From Pseudorhizobium pelagicum (lineage in GTDB: Bacteria > Pseudomonadota > Alphaproteobacteria > Rhizobiales > Rhizobiaceae): 37,125 nucleotides of DNA. The stretch lies in contig JOKI01000003.1 of NCBI GenBank assembly GCA_000722615.1, positions 1 through 37,125 on the forward strand, written 5' to 3'. Below are positions 7,830 to 16,154 of the stretch, piece after piece. The notes below the pieces were generated by a model. It searched no databases, had not been told where the DNA came from, and saw only the letters and a program-made list of their open reading frames with translations. A program made the translations under genes and the position numbers. The first letter of the stretch is position 1. Every line of letters starts with the position of its first letter.

Positions 7830-8498
7830 ATGCTGCAAAGACTGCTGAAATCACCGGTGCAGGCCTTCGCGGGCCCAGCGGACGGCGACGCCTACCAGGC
7901 GGCGCTCAGACACTCTGCGCGCGTGCGCCGGCTTCGCATCTGGCTGCCGATCACGGCAGGCCTGATCTCGGCGGTCTTCATCGGCGTCTCCGTGATCCGT
8001 GCCTATCTTCCGGAAGACCTGTCGATCGAGAGCGCGCGCATCGAGGACGGCAAGATCGTGATGGAACGGCCCGCGATTGCCGGGCGCAACGACGACGGCA
8101 TCAGCTATTCGATGACGGCGGTGCGGGCGCTGCAGGACATCGCCAACCCGAATATGATCACGCTCGAGGACGTCAAGGCGGCAGTCCCCGTCAACGAGGA
8201 CACCATCGCGCGCGTGGTGGCGACGGCCGGCATCTTCGATCGCGGCACCGACCGCATGCAACTGACGGCGCCCTTCGACGTCAACCTCAGCAACGGCACG
8301 ACCGCCAAGTTCCAGTCTGCAGACCTGGACGTCGTCAACGGCACGCTCGACACGACCGATCCGGTTGCAATCACGACCGAGCAAGCCTCTATTGTTGCGC
8401 AGTCTCTCAAGATAGCAGATAAGGGCAAAACGATTACCTTCGCCGGACAGGTCAGGGTAAACATCGACGCGACCGCCATCCGAAACCAGGGCAACTAG
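7830..8498 (+). CDS. lptC: LPS export protein LptC
   Basis: 222 residues: a basic N-terminus, one transmembrane helix (about 36-57) and a periplasmic beta-jellyroll domain. LptC anchors at the inner membrane with LptBFG and hands LPS to LptA. It begins the plus-strand lptC-lptA-lptB block and ends 11 bases before lptA. AAGGAAAC lies about 11 bases before ATG 7830. Its identity comes from size, topology and the unmistakable lptA and lptB genes beside it; LptC sequences diverge widely. Confidence 0.9.
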   Translation: MLQRLLKSPVQAFAGPADGDAYQAALRHSARVRRLRIWLPITAGLISAVFIGVSVIRAYLPEDLSIESARIEDGKIVMERPAIAGRNDDGISYSMTAVRALQDIANPNMITLEDVKAAVPVNEDTIARVVATAGIFDRGTDRMQLTAPFDVNLSNGTTAKFQSADLDVVNGTLDTTDPVAITTEQASIVAQSLKIADKGKTITFAGQVRVNIDATAIRNQGN

Positions 8499-8509
8499 AG
8501 CTGACCACC

Positions 8510-9064
8510 ATGATCATGTGTCGAATTGAAAAGATCTCAGCTTCCGTGCTCTCAGCAGGCCTTCTGTGCCTGGCCCTGGCAGCCCCGGCTGTAGCGCAGA
8601 ACACCACCAGCCAGATGAGCGGGATGGCGCTTTCGAACGACGAGCCGATCCAGATCGAGAGCGACCAGCTCGAGATCAAGGAGCAGGAGAAGAAGGCCTA
8701 TTTCACCGGCAACGTCAAAGTGGTGCAGGGAACGACCACCATGCGCGCCGGCAAGATGACGGTGCTCTATACCGGCGAAGGCGCCTCGATGACCTCGGGC
8801 AGCACCGACATCGACAAGATCTTCCTCGACGACCAGGTCCTGCTGACCTCCGGAGAGCAGCAGGCGACCGCCCAGAAGGGCGAGTTCGACATGGCCAGCC
8901 AGACCTTCGTGCTGTCGGGCGACCAGGTGGTTCTCTCCGAGGGCAACAACGTATTCAAGGGCTGCAAGCTGACCGTCCTGATGAACACCGGCGAGGCCAA
9001 GCTCGACGCCTGCGGCGGTCGGGTGGAAATCCTGCTCGACCCCAAATCGCGTCCGCAGCAATAA
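8510..9064 (+). CDS. lptA: LPS transport periplasmic bridge protein LptA (OstA domain)
   Basis: 184 residues. A signal peptide covers about 1-29 and is cut after AVA. The mature protein has the OstA/LptA pattern: EPIQIESDQLEIKEQEKKAYFTG at its start, then repeated strands such as TMRAGKMTVLY and KGEFDMASQTFVLSGDQVVL. LptA oligomers carry LPS across the periplasm between LptC and LptD. ATG 8510 was chosen; ATG 8516 is also possible and the ribosome site is weak. The next gene, lptB, starts 13 bases after the stop. Confidence 0.93.
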   Translation: MIMCRIEKISASVLSAGLLCLALAAPAVAQNTTSQMSGMALSNDEPIQIESDQLEIKEQEKKAYFTGNVKVVQGTTTMRAGKMTVLYTGEGASMTSGSTDIDKIFLDDQVLLTSGEQQATAQKGEFDMASQTFVLSGDQVVLSEGNNVFKGCKLTVLMNTGEAKLDACGGRVEILLDPKSRPQQ

Positions 9065-9077
9065 CAACGGCAGCATC

Positions 9078-9881
9078 GTGAAGTTTTCCCTGTCGAACAT
9101 GCTGGGCAAGAAGTCCGGCCAGCGCGAACCTTTCTCCGTCAGCGACAAGGCGCGCTACGAGGGCACCCTCGTGGCCCACGGGCTGTCGAAGACCTATGAC
9201 ACGCGGCGCGTCGTCAACGGCGTGTCGCTCGTCGTGCGGCGTGGCGAGGCCGTCGGCCTGCTCGGTCCGAACGGTGCGGGCAAGACCACCTGTTTCTACA
9301 TGATCACCGGGCTGGTGCCCGTCGACGAGGGCATGATTGCCATCAACGGCAACGAAGTCACCAACATGCCCATGTACCGCCGCGCCCGCCTCGGGGTCGG
9401 CTACCTGCCGCAGGAAGCGTCGATCTTTCGCGGCCTGACGGTGGAGCAGAACATCCGCGCCGTCCTGGAGGTCCATGACCGCAACCGTGACCGGCGCGAA
9501 AGCAAGCTCGACGAGTTGCTTGCCGAATTCCACATCGGGCATCTGCGCAAATCTGCGGCAGTCGCCCTTTCCGGCGGCGAGCGGCGGCGTCTGGAGATCG
9601 CCCGCGCGCTGGCGACGGATCCGGCCTTCATGCTGCTCGACGAACCCTTCGCGGGCGTCGATCCGATCTCGGTCTCCGACATCCAGAATCTCGTGCGGCA
9701 CCTGACGGCGCGCGGCATCGGCGTGCTGATCACCGACCACAATGTCCGCGAGACGCTGGGCCTGATCGACCGCGCCTACATCATCCATGCGGGCGAAGTG
9801 CTCACCCATGGCCGCGCCAACGACATCGTCAACAATCCGGACGTCCGGCGGCTCTATCTCGGCGACAAATTCACGCTCTGA
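9078..9881 (+). CDS. lptB: LPS export ABC transporter ATP-binding protein LptB
   Basis: 267 residues: an N-terminal extension of about 30 residues compared with E. coli LptB, then a complete ABC ATPase. Motifs are Walker A GPNGAGKTT (63-71), Q-loop YLPQEAS (109-115), signature LSGGE (164-168), Walker B FMLLDEP (184-190) and switch H221. It powers LPS extraction through LptFG, which are not in the window. The start is GTG 9078. The gene is followed by 120 bases carrying opposed promoter-like elements and then rpoN, so rpoN may be read both from the lpt operon and from its own promoter. Confidence 0.95.
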   Translation: MKFSLSNMLGKKSGQREPFSVSDKARYEGTLVAHGLSKTYDTRRVVNGVSLVVRRGEAVGLLGPNGAGKTTCFYMITGLVPVDEGMIAINGNEVTNMPMYRRARLGVGYLPQEASIFRGLTVEQNIRAVLEVHDRNRDRRESKLDELLAEFHIGHLRKSAAVALSGGERRRLEIARALATDPAFMLLDEPFAGVDPISVSDIQNLVRHLTARGIGVLITDHNVRETLGLIDRAYIIHAGEVLTHGRANDIVNNPDVRRLYLGDKFTL

Positions 9882-9912
9882 GCAATAAAATGCGCTTCGC
9901 CCCTCCAGGCGC

Positions 9913-9941
9913 TTGACCAAATCTCTCAAAAAAGCAATTTT
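9913..9941 (+). promoter_or_regulatory. Candidate sigma-70 promoter for rpoN
   Basis: TTGACC (9913-9918) is followed after 17 bases by AATTTT (9936-9941). The -35 box is 5/6 to consensus and the -10 box only 3/6, so this is a weak prediction. Its -10 region overlaps the -12 element of a sigma-54 promoter on the other strand. Confidence 0.35.
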
Positions 9942-9949
9942 TGGGCCAA
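9931..9949 (-). promoter_or_regulatory. Sigma-54 (-24/-12) promoter pointing away from rpoN
   Basis: The minus strand reads TTGGCCCAAAAATTGCTTT from 9949 to 9931. It has the invariant GG (9947-9946) and GC (9935-9934) separated by exactly 10 bases, and TTGCT matches the -12 consensus exactly. Transcription would start near 9922 and run antisense into the end of lptB. No gene lies ahead of it, so its likely role is binding of sigma-54 polymerase over the rpoN promoter region. Confidence 0.6.
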
Positions 9950-10001
9950 GTTGAAGTCTCGTCCCACGGGAAGTCGACCGTGTAGGGAGTGTGCGTCCGC
10001 T

Positions 10002-11555
10002 ATGTCCTTGTCCGCCGGCCTTTTTCTGAGACAAAGCCAGTCGCTGGTCATGACACCGCAACTGATGCAGTCCATCCAGCTGCTGCAGATGACGCATCTT
10101 GAGCTCAACAGGTTCATTTCGCAAGAGATCGAAAAGAACCCGCTGCTCGAACTGGCGCCCACCGATGCGGCAGATACCGTCGACCGTGCCGCACCCGAAG
10201 ACTTCAGTGCCCGGGAGGACGTCGGCACCGAGCCCACAGGCACGGGCGACGAGGATGGCGAATGGTACGGCACCCAGTCGGAGGTCGGCGCCGCGCATCT
10301 GAACGAGAGCGACTCCGGCTTCGACAATCTCTTTCCGGACGACAAGCAGTCGATCAAGGCGGATGCGCCGGAGCTTCTCAGCCAGTGGAAATCCATGCCG
10401 GGCGCCGAGGCGGGCGAGGACTACGACCTCGACGACTTCGTTGCCGGCCATGTGAGCCTGCGCGACCACCTGTCCCAGCAGATCCCCTTCCTGCTGCAGA
10501 GCGCTGCCGACAGGCTGGTGGCCCAGCACCTCGTCGACTGCGTCGACGAAGCCGGATATTTCTGCGGCGAACTTCCGGAGATCGCGGCCCGGCTGGGGCG
10601 TGAGCCGCAACAGGTGGAGGATATCCTTCGGGGGCTGCAGTCACTCGATCCGCCGGGTGTCATGGCGCGCTCGCTGCGCGAATGCCTCGCCATCCAGCTC
10701 AGACAGCGCAACCGCTACGATCCGGCGATGGAAGCGCTCGTCAATCACCTCGATCTCCTCGCCCGGCGCGACTTCGCGATGCTGCGCCGCCATTGCGGGG
10801 TGGGCGACGAGGACCTTCTCGACATGCTGGCGGAAATCCGGGCACTCAATCCGAAGCCGGGCGCCAACTTCCAGCGCAGCGCGTCCGAGACGATCTCGCC
10901 GGATGTGCTGGTCTTTCCCGCGGCCGGCGGCGGCTGGAAGATCGAGCTCAACCCCGACACGCTTCCCCGTGTGCTCATCGATCGCGAGTATTTCCGGACG
11001 GTCTCGGCCTCCTGCGGCCGGCAGAAGGATGACCAGGCCTTTCTGTCGGACTGCATGCAGAGCGCCAACTGGCTCACCCGCAGCCTAGACCAGCGGGCAA
11101 AGACCATCCTGAAGGTGGCAACCGAAATCGCCCGCCAGCAGGACGCCTTCCTGACCCACGGCGTCGACCACCTGCGGCCGCTCAACCTGAAGACGGTGGC
11201 CGATGCCATCAAGATGCACGAGTCGACCGTCAGCCGCGTCACGTCCAACAAGTACATGCTGACGCCGCGCGGGCTCTTCGAGCTCAAGTATTTCTTCTCG
11301 GTCTCAATCGGATCTGCCGACGAGGGCGGCGACAGCCATTCGGCGGAAGCCGTGCGCCACCGGATCCGGGCGCTGATCGCGCAGGAAACGCCGGAGGCGG
11401 TGCTCTCCGACGACGACATCGTCGTCAGCCTCAAGAAGGGCGGCGTGGATCTCGCCCGCCGGACGGTCGCCAAGTACCGGGAAGCCATGGACATCCCCTC
11501 CTCCGTCCAGCGGCGGCGGGAGAAGCGGGCGATGGCGAAGTTCGCGACGGCCTGA
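10002..11555 (+). CDS. rpoN: RNA polymerase sigma-54 factor
   Basis: 517 residues. Region I (about 1-50) is Gln/Leu rich (LRQSQSLVMTPQLMQSIQLLQ) and contacts enhancer-binding ATPases. An acidic region II covers about 60-150. The core-binding and DNA-binding domains follow, ending with the RpoN box ARRTVAKYRE (485-494). RpoN serves nitrogen, transport and symbiosis genes that need activators. ATG 10002 matches the usual rhizobial start (MxLSAxLxLRQSQ); GGGAG lies 13 bases upstream. In rhizobia hpf and ptsN normally follow rpoN; here a convergent YitT gene ends 9 bases after the stop instead. Confidence 0.96.
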   Translation: MSLSAGLFLRQSQSLVMTPQLMQSIQLLQMTHLELNRFISQEIEKNPLLELAPTDAADTVDRAAPEDFSAREDVGTEPTGTGDEDGEWYGTQSEVGAAHLNESDSGFDNLFPDDKQSIKADAPELLSQWKSMPGAEAGEDYDLDDFVAGHVSLRDHLSQQIPFLLQSAADRLVAQHLVDCVDEAGYFCGELPEIAARLGREPQQVEDILRGLQSLDPPGVMARSLRECLAIQLRQRNRYDPAMEALVNHLDLLARRDFAMLRRHCGVGDEDLLDMLAEIRALNPKPGANFQRSASETISPDVLVFPAAGGGWKIELNPDTLPRVLIDREYFRTVSASCGRQKDDQAFLSDCMQSANWLTRSLDQRAKTILKVATEIARQQDAFLTHGVDHLRPLNLKTVADAIKMHESTVSRVTSNKYMLTPRGLFELKYFFSVSIGSADEGGDSHSAEAVRHRIRALIAQETPEAVLSDDDIVVSLKKGGVDLARRTVAKYREAMDIPSSVQRRREKRAMAKFATA

Positions 11556-11564
11556 GCCTCTTGT

Positions 11565-12209
11565 TCAGCGAACCACGTAGCGGTCGGTGCGGTGGTTGAT
11601 GGCAAGCGTCAGGTTCAGGGTCGCTGCCGCCAGAACGGACAAGGCGATGACGACGGGGCTTGCGACCAGGAACGAGAGCGCCAGCACCACGAGATCCAGT
11701 CCGAGCTGAACGAAGCCGGCGCGCCAGCCGAAACGATCCTGCAGATAGAGCGCCAGGATGCCGAAGCCGCCGAGCGAGGCGCGGTGGCGAAAGAGCGCCA
11801 GCATGCCCGTGCCGATCAGCAGCCCGCCGAAGAGCGCTGCGGCGACCGGATTGACGTGTTCAAACGAGATCAGCGCCGGCAGGATCTCCGTCAGCAGCGA
11901 GGTGACGGCGACCGCCGTGAAGGTCTTGACGGTGAAGGCAAGACCGAGGCGCCGATAGGCGATCCAGTAGAACGGCAGATTGAGAAGGAAGAAGACGAGG
12001 CCGAAGCTGAGGCCCATCGAGTAGCGCAGCAGGAACCCGAGACCCGCGGTTCCACCGATCAGGAGATCGGCGGCCGACAGCATGGTCACCCCGAGCGCTG
12101 CCAGCATGCTGCCAGCGACAATGCCCTGCACGTCCTCGATGACGGAGTGGCGGTCCGGCGTGGAGGCCCAGAAGCCGATCGGTGTCTTTTCTCCGCCTTC
12201 CTTCGTCAT
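11565..12209 (-). CDS. YitT family membrane protein, second copy of a tandem pair
   Basis: 214 residues with about five or six hydrophobic segments and the YitT (DUF161) pattern, including DLLIGGTAGLGFLLRY and FGLVFFLLNLPFYWIAYRRLG. It is a clear paralogue of the gene before it. Both contain LALxRHRASLGGxGILAxYxQxRFG and both end LAINHRxDRYxVxR. Its ATG overlaps the stop of the upstream copy (ATGA at 12206-12209 read on the minus strand), so translation is coupled. The substrate of this family is not known to me. The pair lies where hpf-ptsN are expected and ends convergent with rpoN. Confidence 0.85.
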   Translation of the reverse strand: MTKEGGEKTPIGFWASTPDRHSVIEDVQGIVAGSMLAALGVTMLSAADLLIGGTAGLGFLLRYSMGLSFGLVFFLLNLPFYWIAYRRLGLAFTVKTFTAVAVTSLLTEILPALISFEHVNPVAAALFGGLLIGTGMLALFRHRASLGGFGILALYLQDRFGWRAGFVQLGLDLVVLALSFLVASPVVIALSVLAAATLNLTLAINHRTDRYVVR

Positions 12210-12859
12210 CAGCGCACCACGATATAGCGATCGGACCGATGGTTGATCGCCAGGAAGATGTTGAGAACCACGGCCCCGACGAACGACCAGCCGACGATCT
12301 GCGGCGAGACGACGAAGAAGGCGCAGACCATGACGCAGAGATCGAAGGCGAGCTGGATGAGGCCGGCCTGGATGCCGAAGCGCTCCTGGATGTAGATGGC
12401 GAGGATGCCGACGCCACCCAGACTTGCCCGGTGCCTGTAGAGCGCCAGGAGCCCGTAGCCGAGCAGCAGGCCACCCATCAAGGCTGCCCAGCCCGGGTGC
12501 AGATATTGGATCAGCAGGAACTTCTGCTCCACCTCGGTGATCAGCGAGACGAGGCCGATGGCGATGAAGGTCTTGAAGGAGAAGGCCCAGCCGAGCCGCC
12601 GGAACGACAGGTAGTAGAACGGCAGGTTGACGAGGAAAAACAAGAGACCGAAGGAAATGCCGAAGGCGTAGTGCAGCAGGAAGGCCACGCCGGCGGTGCC
12701 GCCGGTCAGCAAGCCGACCTGATTGAGGAAGTAGAAGCCGAGGGCCGCAACCAGCGCACCGGTCGCCAGGCCTTGCGTGTCCTCCAGCAGAGTATGCTGC
12801 GAGGGATCCGCGCTGTAGAACCCCAGGCTGCGCTTATGGGCATGCTTCTGCTGCGCCAA
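12209..12859 (-). CDS. YitT family membrane protein, first copy of a tandem pair
   Basis: 216 residues with the same topology and conserved blocks as its downstream paralogue, including VGLLTGGTAGVAFLLHY and LFFLVNLPFYYLSFRRLGW. Each copy begins with a hydrophilic stretch of about 25 residues (HKRSLGFYSADPSQHTLLED here) carrying a shared (S/A)xDPxxHxxxED-like segment. The coupled duplication suggests a two-subunit membrane complex, which is inference. Its promoter should lie in the 57 bases before ATG 12859 or within the preceding minus-strand gene, whose stop is at 12916. Confidence 0.85.
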   Translation of the reverse strand: MAQQKHAHKRSLGFYSADPSQHTLLEDTQGLATGALVAALGFYFLNQVGLLTGGTAGVAFLLHYAFGISFGLLFFLVNLPFYYLSFRRLGWAFSFKTFIAIGLVSLITEVEQKFLLIQYLHPGWAALMGGLLLGYGLLALYRHRASLGGVGILAIYIQERFGIQAGLIQLAFDLCVMVCAFFVVSPQIVGWSFVGAVVLNIFLAINHRSDRYIVVR

Positions 12860-12915
12860 GTGATGCCTCGATCTTCAAGATGGTCAGACTGCCATAAAGC
12901 GTTGCCGGACAGCGT

Positions 12916-13896
12916 TCAACGGCCCACGGCGGCGGGTTCGTCAAAACGCAACAATGTGCGCTCCGGCAGAGACTTCCGCGACAGAAACAATATGCCGTGG
13001 ACGGGTTCGCCGCGGTCGAGCCGAATGTCCGTCCGCATCACGCTGGTGGTTTCGAGGCCGTGAAGCGCCAAGAGTTCGCGCACGTAAGCTTCCGAATGGG
13101 CGTAGCGCAGGGATTCGCGCAGCTCAAAGCCCTGGTCGCCCGTCGCCTCCTCGAACGAGAACGCGAAGTGGCCACCGGGAACCAGAAGGTCTCTCACCAG
13201 CGGGAACAGGGTCTCGAGCGACCCCAGATACATCACGACGTCTGTCGCGCTGACGAGATCGGCGCGGTGCCGGGGGAGTTCTTCGCCGAAGAGACCGGAC
13301 TCGGCCTCCGACAGGCTGAGGTCCGCCTGCTCCAGATGATCGTAGATCTTCTTCTGCTCGGCCTTGGCGAGCATGTTGGCGGAGAGATCGAAGCCTTCCA
13401 GACGTTTCGTCACCGCGCGGATCTCGGCTCCGAACAGACCGGTGCCGCAGCCGAGGTCCACGGCCAGTTCGAACGGCCCCAGCCCGACCACCATGTCGGC
13501 CAGCTTGCCGGGCACGCTGTATTCCAGCTTCTCGACGAGCGCCTCGTCGAACCGTTCCGCATAGGCGTCGAACAGGCTCTCCACGTAGCGGCTCGGCGGC
13601 TGGTCCGGCACGTCGGCTGCCCCCAGAAGAGCAAGCTTCAGGCGGGCGCCGAAGGCATCCTCGGCATCGAGGCTCAGCACCTGCCGATAGGCGGCGACGG
13701 CACCGCCCAGTATTCCATTCTTCTCTCGATATTCGCCGAGCTGGAACCAGCCGGCCGCCCAGGAGGGCACAAGCTCCAGGGCCTGCTCGACAAGCTCCGC
13801 CGCCGCCGGCAGATCGCCGGCTTCAGCGAGCATGCGTGCGTAATCGACGCGACGGTCGGCAATGGCATCGCCGGAGGATAACTGGCTTGGCAGCAT
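12916..13896 (-). CDS. TPR-containing class I SAM-dependent methyltransferase
   Basis: 326 residues. About two tetratricopeptide repeats occupy residues 17-83 (ARMLAEAGDLPAAAELVEQAL, AVAAYRQVLSLDAEDAFG). A Rossmann methyltransferase domain follows with SAM motif I VDLGCGTGLFG (146-156) and the post-motif acid in GFDLS. The acceptor is unknown; the TPR part suggests a protein or peptide partner. ATG 13896 gives a natural start; TTG 13938 would add 14 residues. No clear ribosome site is seen for either. The stop is 56 bases from the YitT start, so they may share a transcript. Confidence 0.82.
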   Translation of the reverse strand: MLPSQLSSGDAIADRRVDYARMLAEAGDLPAAAELVEQALELVPSWAAGWFQLGEYREKNGILGGAVAAYRQVLSLDAEDAFGARLKLALLGAADVPDQPPSRYVESLFDAYAERFDEALVEKLEYSVPGKLADMVVGLGPFELAVDLGCGTGLFGAEIRAVTKRLEGFDLSANMLAKAEQKKIYDHLEQADLSLSEAESGLFGEELPRHRADLVSATDVVMYLGSLETLFPLVRDLLVPGGHFAFSFEEATGDQGFELRESLRYAHSEAYVRELLALHGLETTSVMRTDIRLDRGEPVHGILFLSRKSLPERTLLRFDEPAAVGR

Positions 13897-14044
13897 GATA
13901 TGTCTCGAGAGGGTGCGGGTTCTTGGCTGAAGCCACAAAAAAACACAAGTTCTATTTGAGGAGCATTGCCTTCAGCGCAGAGGAACGGGCTTGCGGGCAA
14001 CGGGCCTGCCGCTTATCTCTGCCTGCACAACGGAGAATCTGAGA

Positions 14045-14311
14045 ATGGCGGAACGGGTTAATCGGGTTCTGGGCGATACGCCTGGACGGACCATCGTGAA
14101 ACTGATCGTGGTTTCGCTGGTGGTCGGCTTCGTGATGGCCTTCTTCGGTCTCGACCCATGGGACATCGTCTACAGCATCCGCAATTTCGTTCTCGACCTC
14201 TGGTACCAGGGCTTCAACGCGCTTGGCCGGGTCGGCGACTATCTGATCCTCGGCGCGACGATCGTCATTCCGATCTTCATCATCCTCAGGCTGATCAGCT
14301 ACAGGCGCTAG
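14045..14311 (+). CDS. Small two-helix membrane protein (DUF6460-like)
   Basis: 88 residues: a soluble N-terminus MAERVNRVLGDTPGRTIVK, helix 1 at about 20-36, a central segment DPWDIVYSIRNFVLDLWYQG, and helix 2 at about 67-83, ending with SYRR. It resembles the rhizobial DUF6460 family from memory; function unknown. GGAGA lies 8 bases before ATG 14045. It starts the plus-strand run small membrane protein, CAP lipoprotein, MATE transporter, with 2-base and overlapping junctions indicating an operon. Confidence 0.75.
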   Translation: MAERVNRVLGDTPGRTIVKLIVVSLVVGFVMAFFGLDPWDIVYSIRNFVLDLWYQGFNALGRVGDYLILGATIVIPIFIILRLISYRR

Positions 14312-14313
14312 GC

Positions 14314-14802
14314 ATGTCAGACGCGATCCTCATGCCCTCCCGTCGGGGCGTCCTCATCCTGTCGGGACTTGGTCTTCTTCTCGCCGGCTGCTCGACCATC
14401 GGCGCCCTGACGCCGATCGATGGCGCGGAAGACGAGACCGCGGCCGCCCTGCCGCTTGTCAACAGGGTGCGGGCCGAGCGCGGACTGTCGCCGCTTGCCG
14501 CCAAGGGTGCCGCACGCAGCGCAGCCGCCGAACAGGCGGTGCGGATGGCAAAGGCGGAGCAGATGACGCATCTGATCGGGCGCGGGGACGATTTCAAGTC
14601 GCGGATGAAGCGCCGCGACGTGCCGCTGCCGGCAGCCGAAAACATCGCCAGCGGCCAGAACTCCGTGGAGGATGCCGTCGAAGCCTGGATCCGTTCGCAG
14701 AGCCACCTGACCAATATGCTCGGCGCCTACCGGGGGCTGGGCGTGGCCATGGCCCGCTCCACAGCCTCGCGGCCCTACTGGGCCATGGTCCTCTCCGCCT
14801 GA
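14314..14802 (+). CDS. CAP-domain lipoprotein
   Basis: 162 residues. A lipoprotein signal peptide ends in the lipobox LLAGC (lipidated C26). The remainder is a CAP/SCP-like domain of the bacterial type with LVNRVRAERGLSPL near its start, a histidine in MTHLIG, and AAENIASGQ in the region of the family's conserved Glu. CAP proteins are extracytoplasmic; the bacterial lipoprotein members have no assigned substrate that I can name. ATG 14314 begins 2 bases after the previous stop; ATG 14332 is an alternative that keeps the signal peptide. It overlaps the MATE gene by one base. Confidence 0.83.
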   Translation: MSDAILMPSRRGVLILSGLGLLLAGCSTIGALTPIDGAEDETAAALPLVNRVRAERGLSPLAAKGAARSAAAEQAVRMAKAEQMTHLIGRGDDFKSRMKRRDVPLPAAENIASGQNSVEDAVEAWIRSQSHLTNMLGAYRGLGVAMARSTASRPYWAMVLSA

Positions 14803-16154
14803 TGAACGCGACGGCTGAGGCGGCTCACGATACACGGCCCTTTCCGGTCACCCACAGGCTGGTGCTGTCGATTGCCGTACCGATGACGCTTGGCTTCCTG
14901 ACGACGCCCCTGCTCGGCCTTACCGACACGGCGGTGGTGGGACGGCTCGGCCAGCCGGAGGCGCTGGCGGGGCTTGCCATCGGCGCCATCATCTTCGACC
15001 TCCTCTATGGCAGCCTCAGCTTCTTTCGCACCTCGACCACAGGACTTGCGGCACAGGCCTTCGGCCGCAACGATCCGCGCGAACTGCAGGCCGTGTTCTG
15101 GCGGGCGCTGCTCAGCGCCGTCGGGCTGGGGCTGCTGATGCTGTTCCTGGCGCCGGTCATCCTGGCTGTTGGACCGGACCTGATGACGAACGACGCAGCG
15201 GTTGCGGATGTGGTGCGCAACTACTTCGGCATAAGGGTGCTTTCCAGCCCCGCCACCTTCGTCAACTTCGCCGTCCTCGGCCTCGTCTTCGGGCGTGGAC
15301 GGGCGATGCTCGGCCTTGGCCTGCAGATCCTGCTCAACGGCACGAACATTCTCGTCTCCATCTTCCTCGGGCTCGGGCTCGGCTGGGGCATTGCCGGCGT
15401 CGCCTGGGGCACCGTCTGTGCGGAAGTGCTTGCGGCACTCGTCGGCCTCGTCGTCGTGATGCGCGGCTTTCCCGCCGGAAGCCGGCCCGCGCGGAGCGAG
15501 ATCCTCGATCCGGGCAAGCTGAAGCAGCTTTTCCAGATGAACGCCGACATCCTGATCCGGTCGCTCGTCCTCAACGGCGCCTTCGTGACCATGACGCGGA
15601 TCGGATCCAGCTTCGGGGCGGTGACGCTGGCGGCCAATGCCGTGCTGATCAACGTCTTCATGCTGTCGGCCTTCTTCCTCGACGGACTGGCCGGGGCGGC
15701 CGAGCAGCTTTCGGGAAGGGCGGTCGGCGCCAACTTCCGGCCGTCCTTCGACCGGGCGATGAAGCTGACGGCCGGCTGGTCGTTTGCCATGGCGGGCGTG
15801 CTCGGCGTCTTCTTTCTGGCGGCGGGCGTACCGATCATCGAGGTGCTGACGACATCGGAGGAGGTGCGGCAGGTGGCGGCGCGCTATCTGCCCTGGGCCG
15901 CCCTCACCGGCCTGACGGGTGCGCTTGCCTTCCAGATGGACGGCGTCTTCATCGGCGCCACTTGGTCCCGGGAGATGCGCAACATGATGCTGCTCTCCTT
16001 TGCCGCCTATTGCGCCGCACTTGCGGTGCTGGTGCCGACGCTCGGCAACCACGGACTGTGGATGGCGATGAACCTGTTCCTGCTCATGCGCGGGGTCTTC
16101 CTGCTGGCGATGGTGCCGCGCAAGACCGCTCAGAGCTTTCCGTCGGCCCAGTGA
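14802..16154 (+). CDS. MATE family efflux transporter (DinF-like)
   Basis: 450 residues with about 12 transmembrane segments in two similar halves. The N-terminal TTPLLGLTDTAVVGRLG is typical of the DinF branch of the MATE family, which exports drugs or metabolites using Na+ or H+ gradients. The start codon overlaps the preceding stop (TGATG). Its 3' end overlaps the convergent pyrD gene by 25 bp (16130-16154), so the two C-termini are coded on both strands of the same DNA. Confidence 0.9.
   Translation: MNATAEAAHDTRPFPVTHRLVLSIAVPMTLGFLTTPLLGLTDTAVVGRLGQPEALAGLAIGAIIFDLLYGSLSFFRTSTTGLAAQAFGRNDPRELQAVFWRALLSAVGLGLLMLFLAPVILAVGPDLMTNDAAVADVVRNYFGIRVLSSPATFVNFAVLGLVFGRGRAMLGLGLQILLNGTNILVSIFLGLGLGWGIAGVAWGTVCAEVLAALVGLVVVMRGFPAGSRPARSEILDPGKLKQLFQMNADILIRSLVLNGAFVTMTRIGSSFGAVTLAANAVLINVFMLSAFFLDGLAGAAEQLSGRAVGANFRPSFDRAMKLTAGWSFAMAGVLGVFFLAAGVPIIEVLTTSEEVRQVAARYLPWAALTGLTGALAFQMDGVFIGATWSREMRNMMLLSFAAYCAALAVLVPTLGNHGLWMAMNLFLLMRGVFLLAMVPRKTAQSFPSAQ

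Noticed and set aside
13970..14030. Repeated ACGGGC segments and GCAGAG/CTCTGC arms before the small membrane protein
   Set aside because: The repeats are short and irregular and do not form a consistent stem or known regulatory site.
14775..16052. A long minus-strand open frame opposite the MATE gene
   Set aside because: The product is rich in His, Arg, Gln and Asp with no recognisable fold, and the MATE gene on the other strand is clear.
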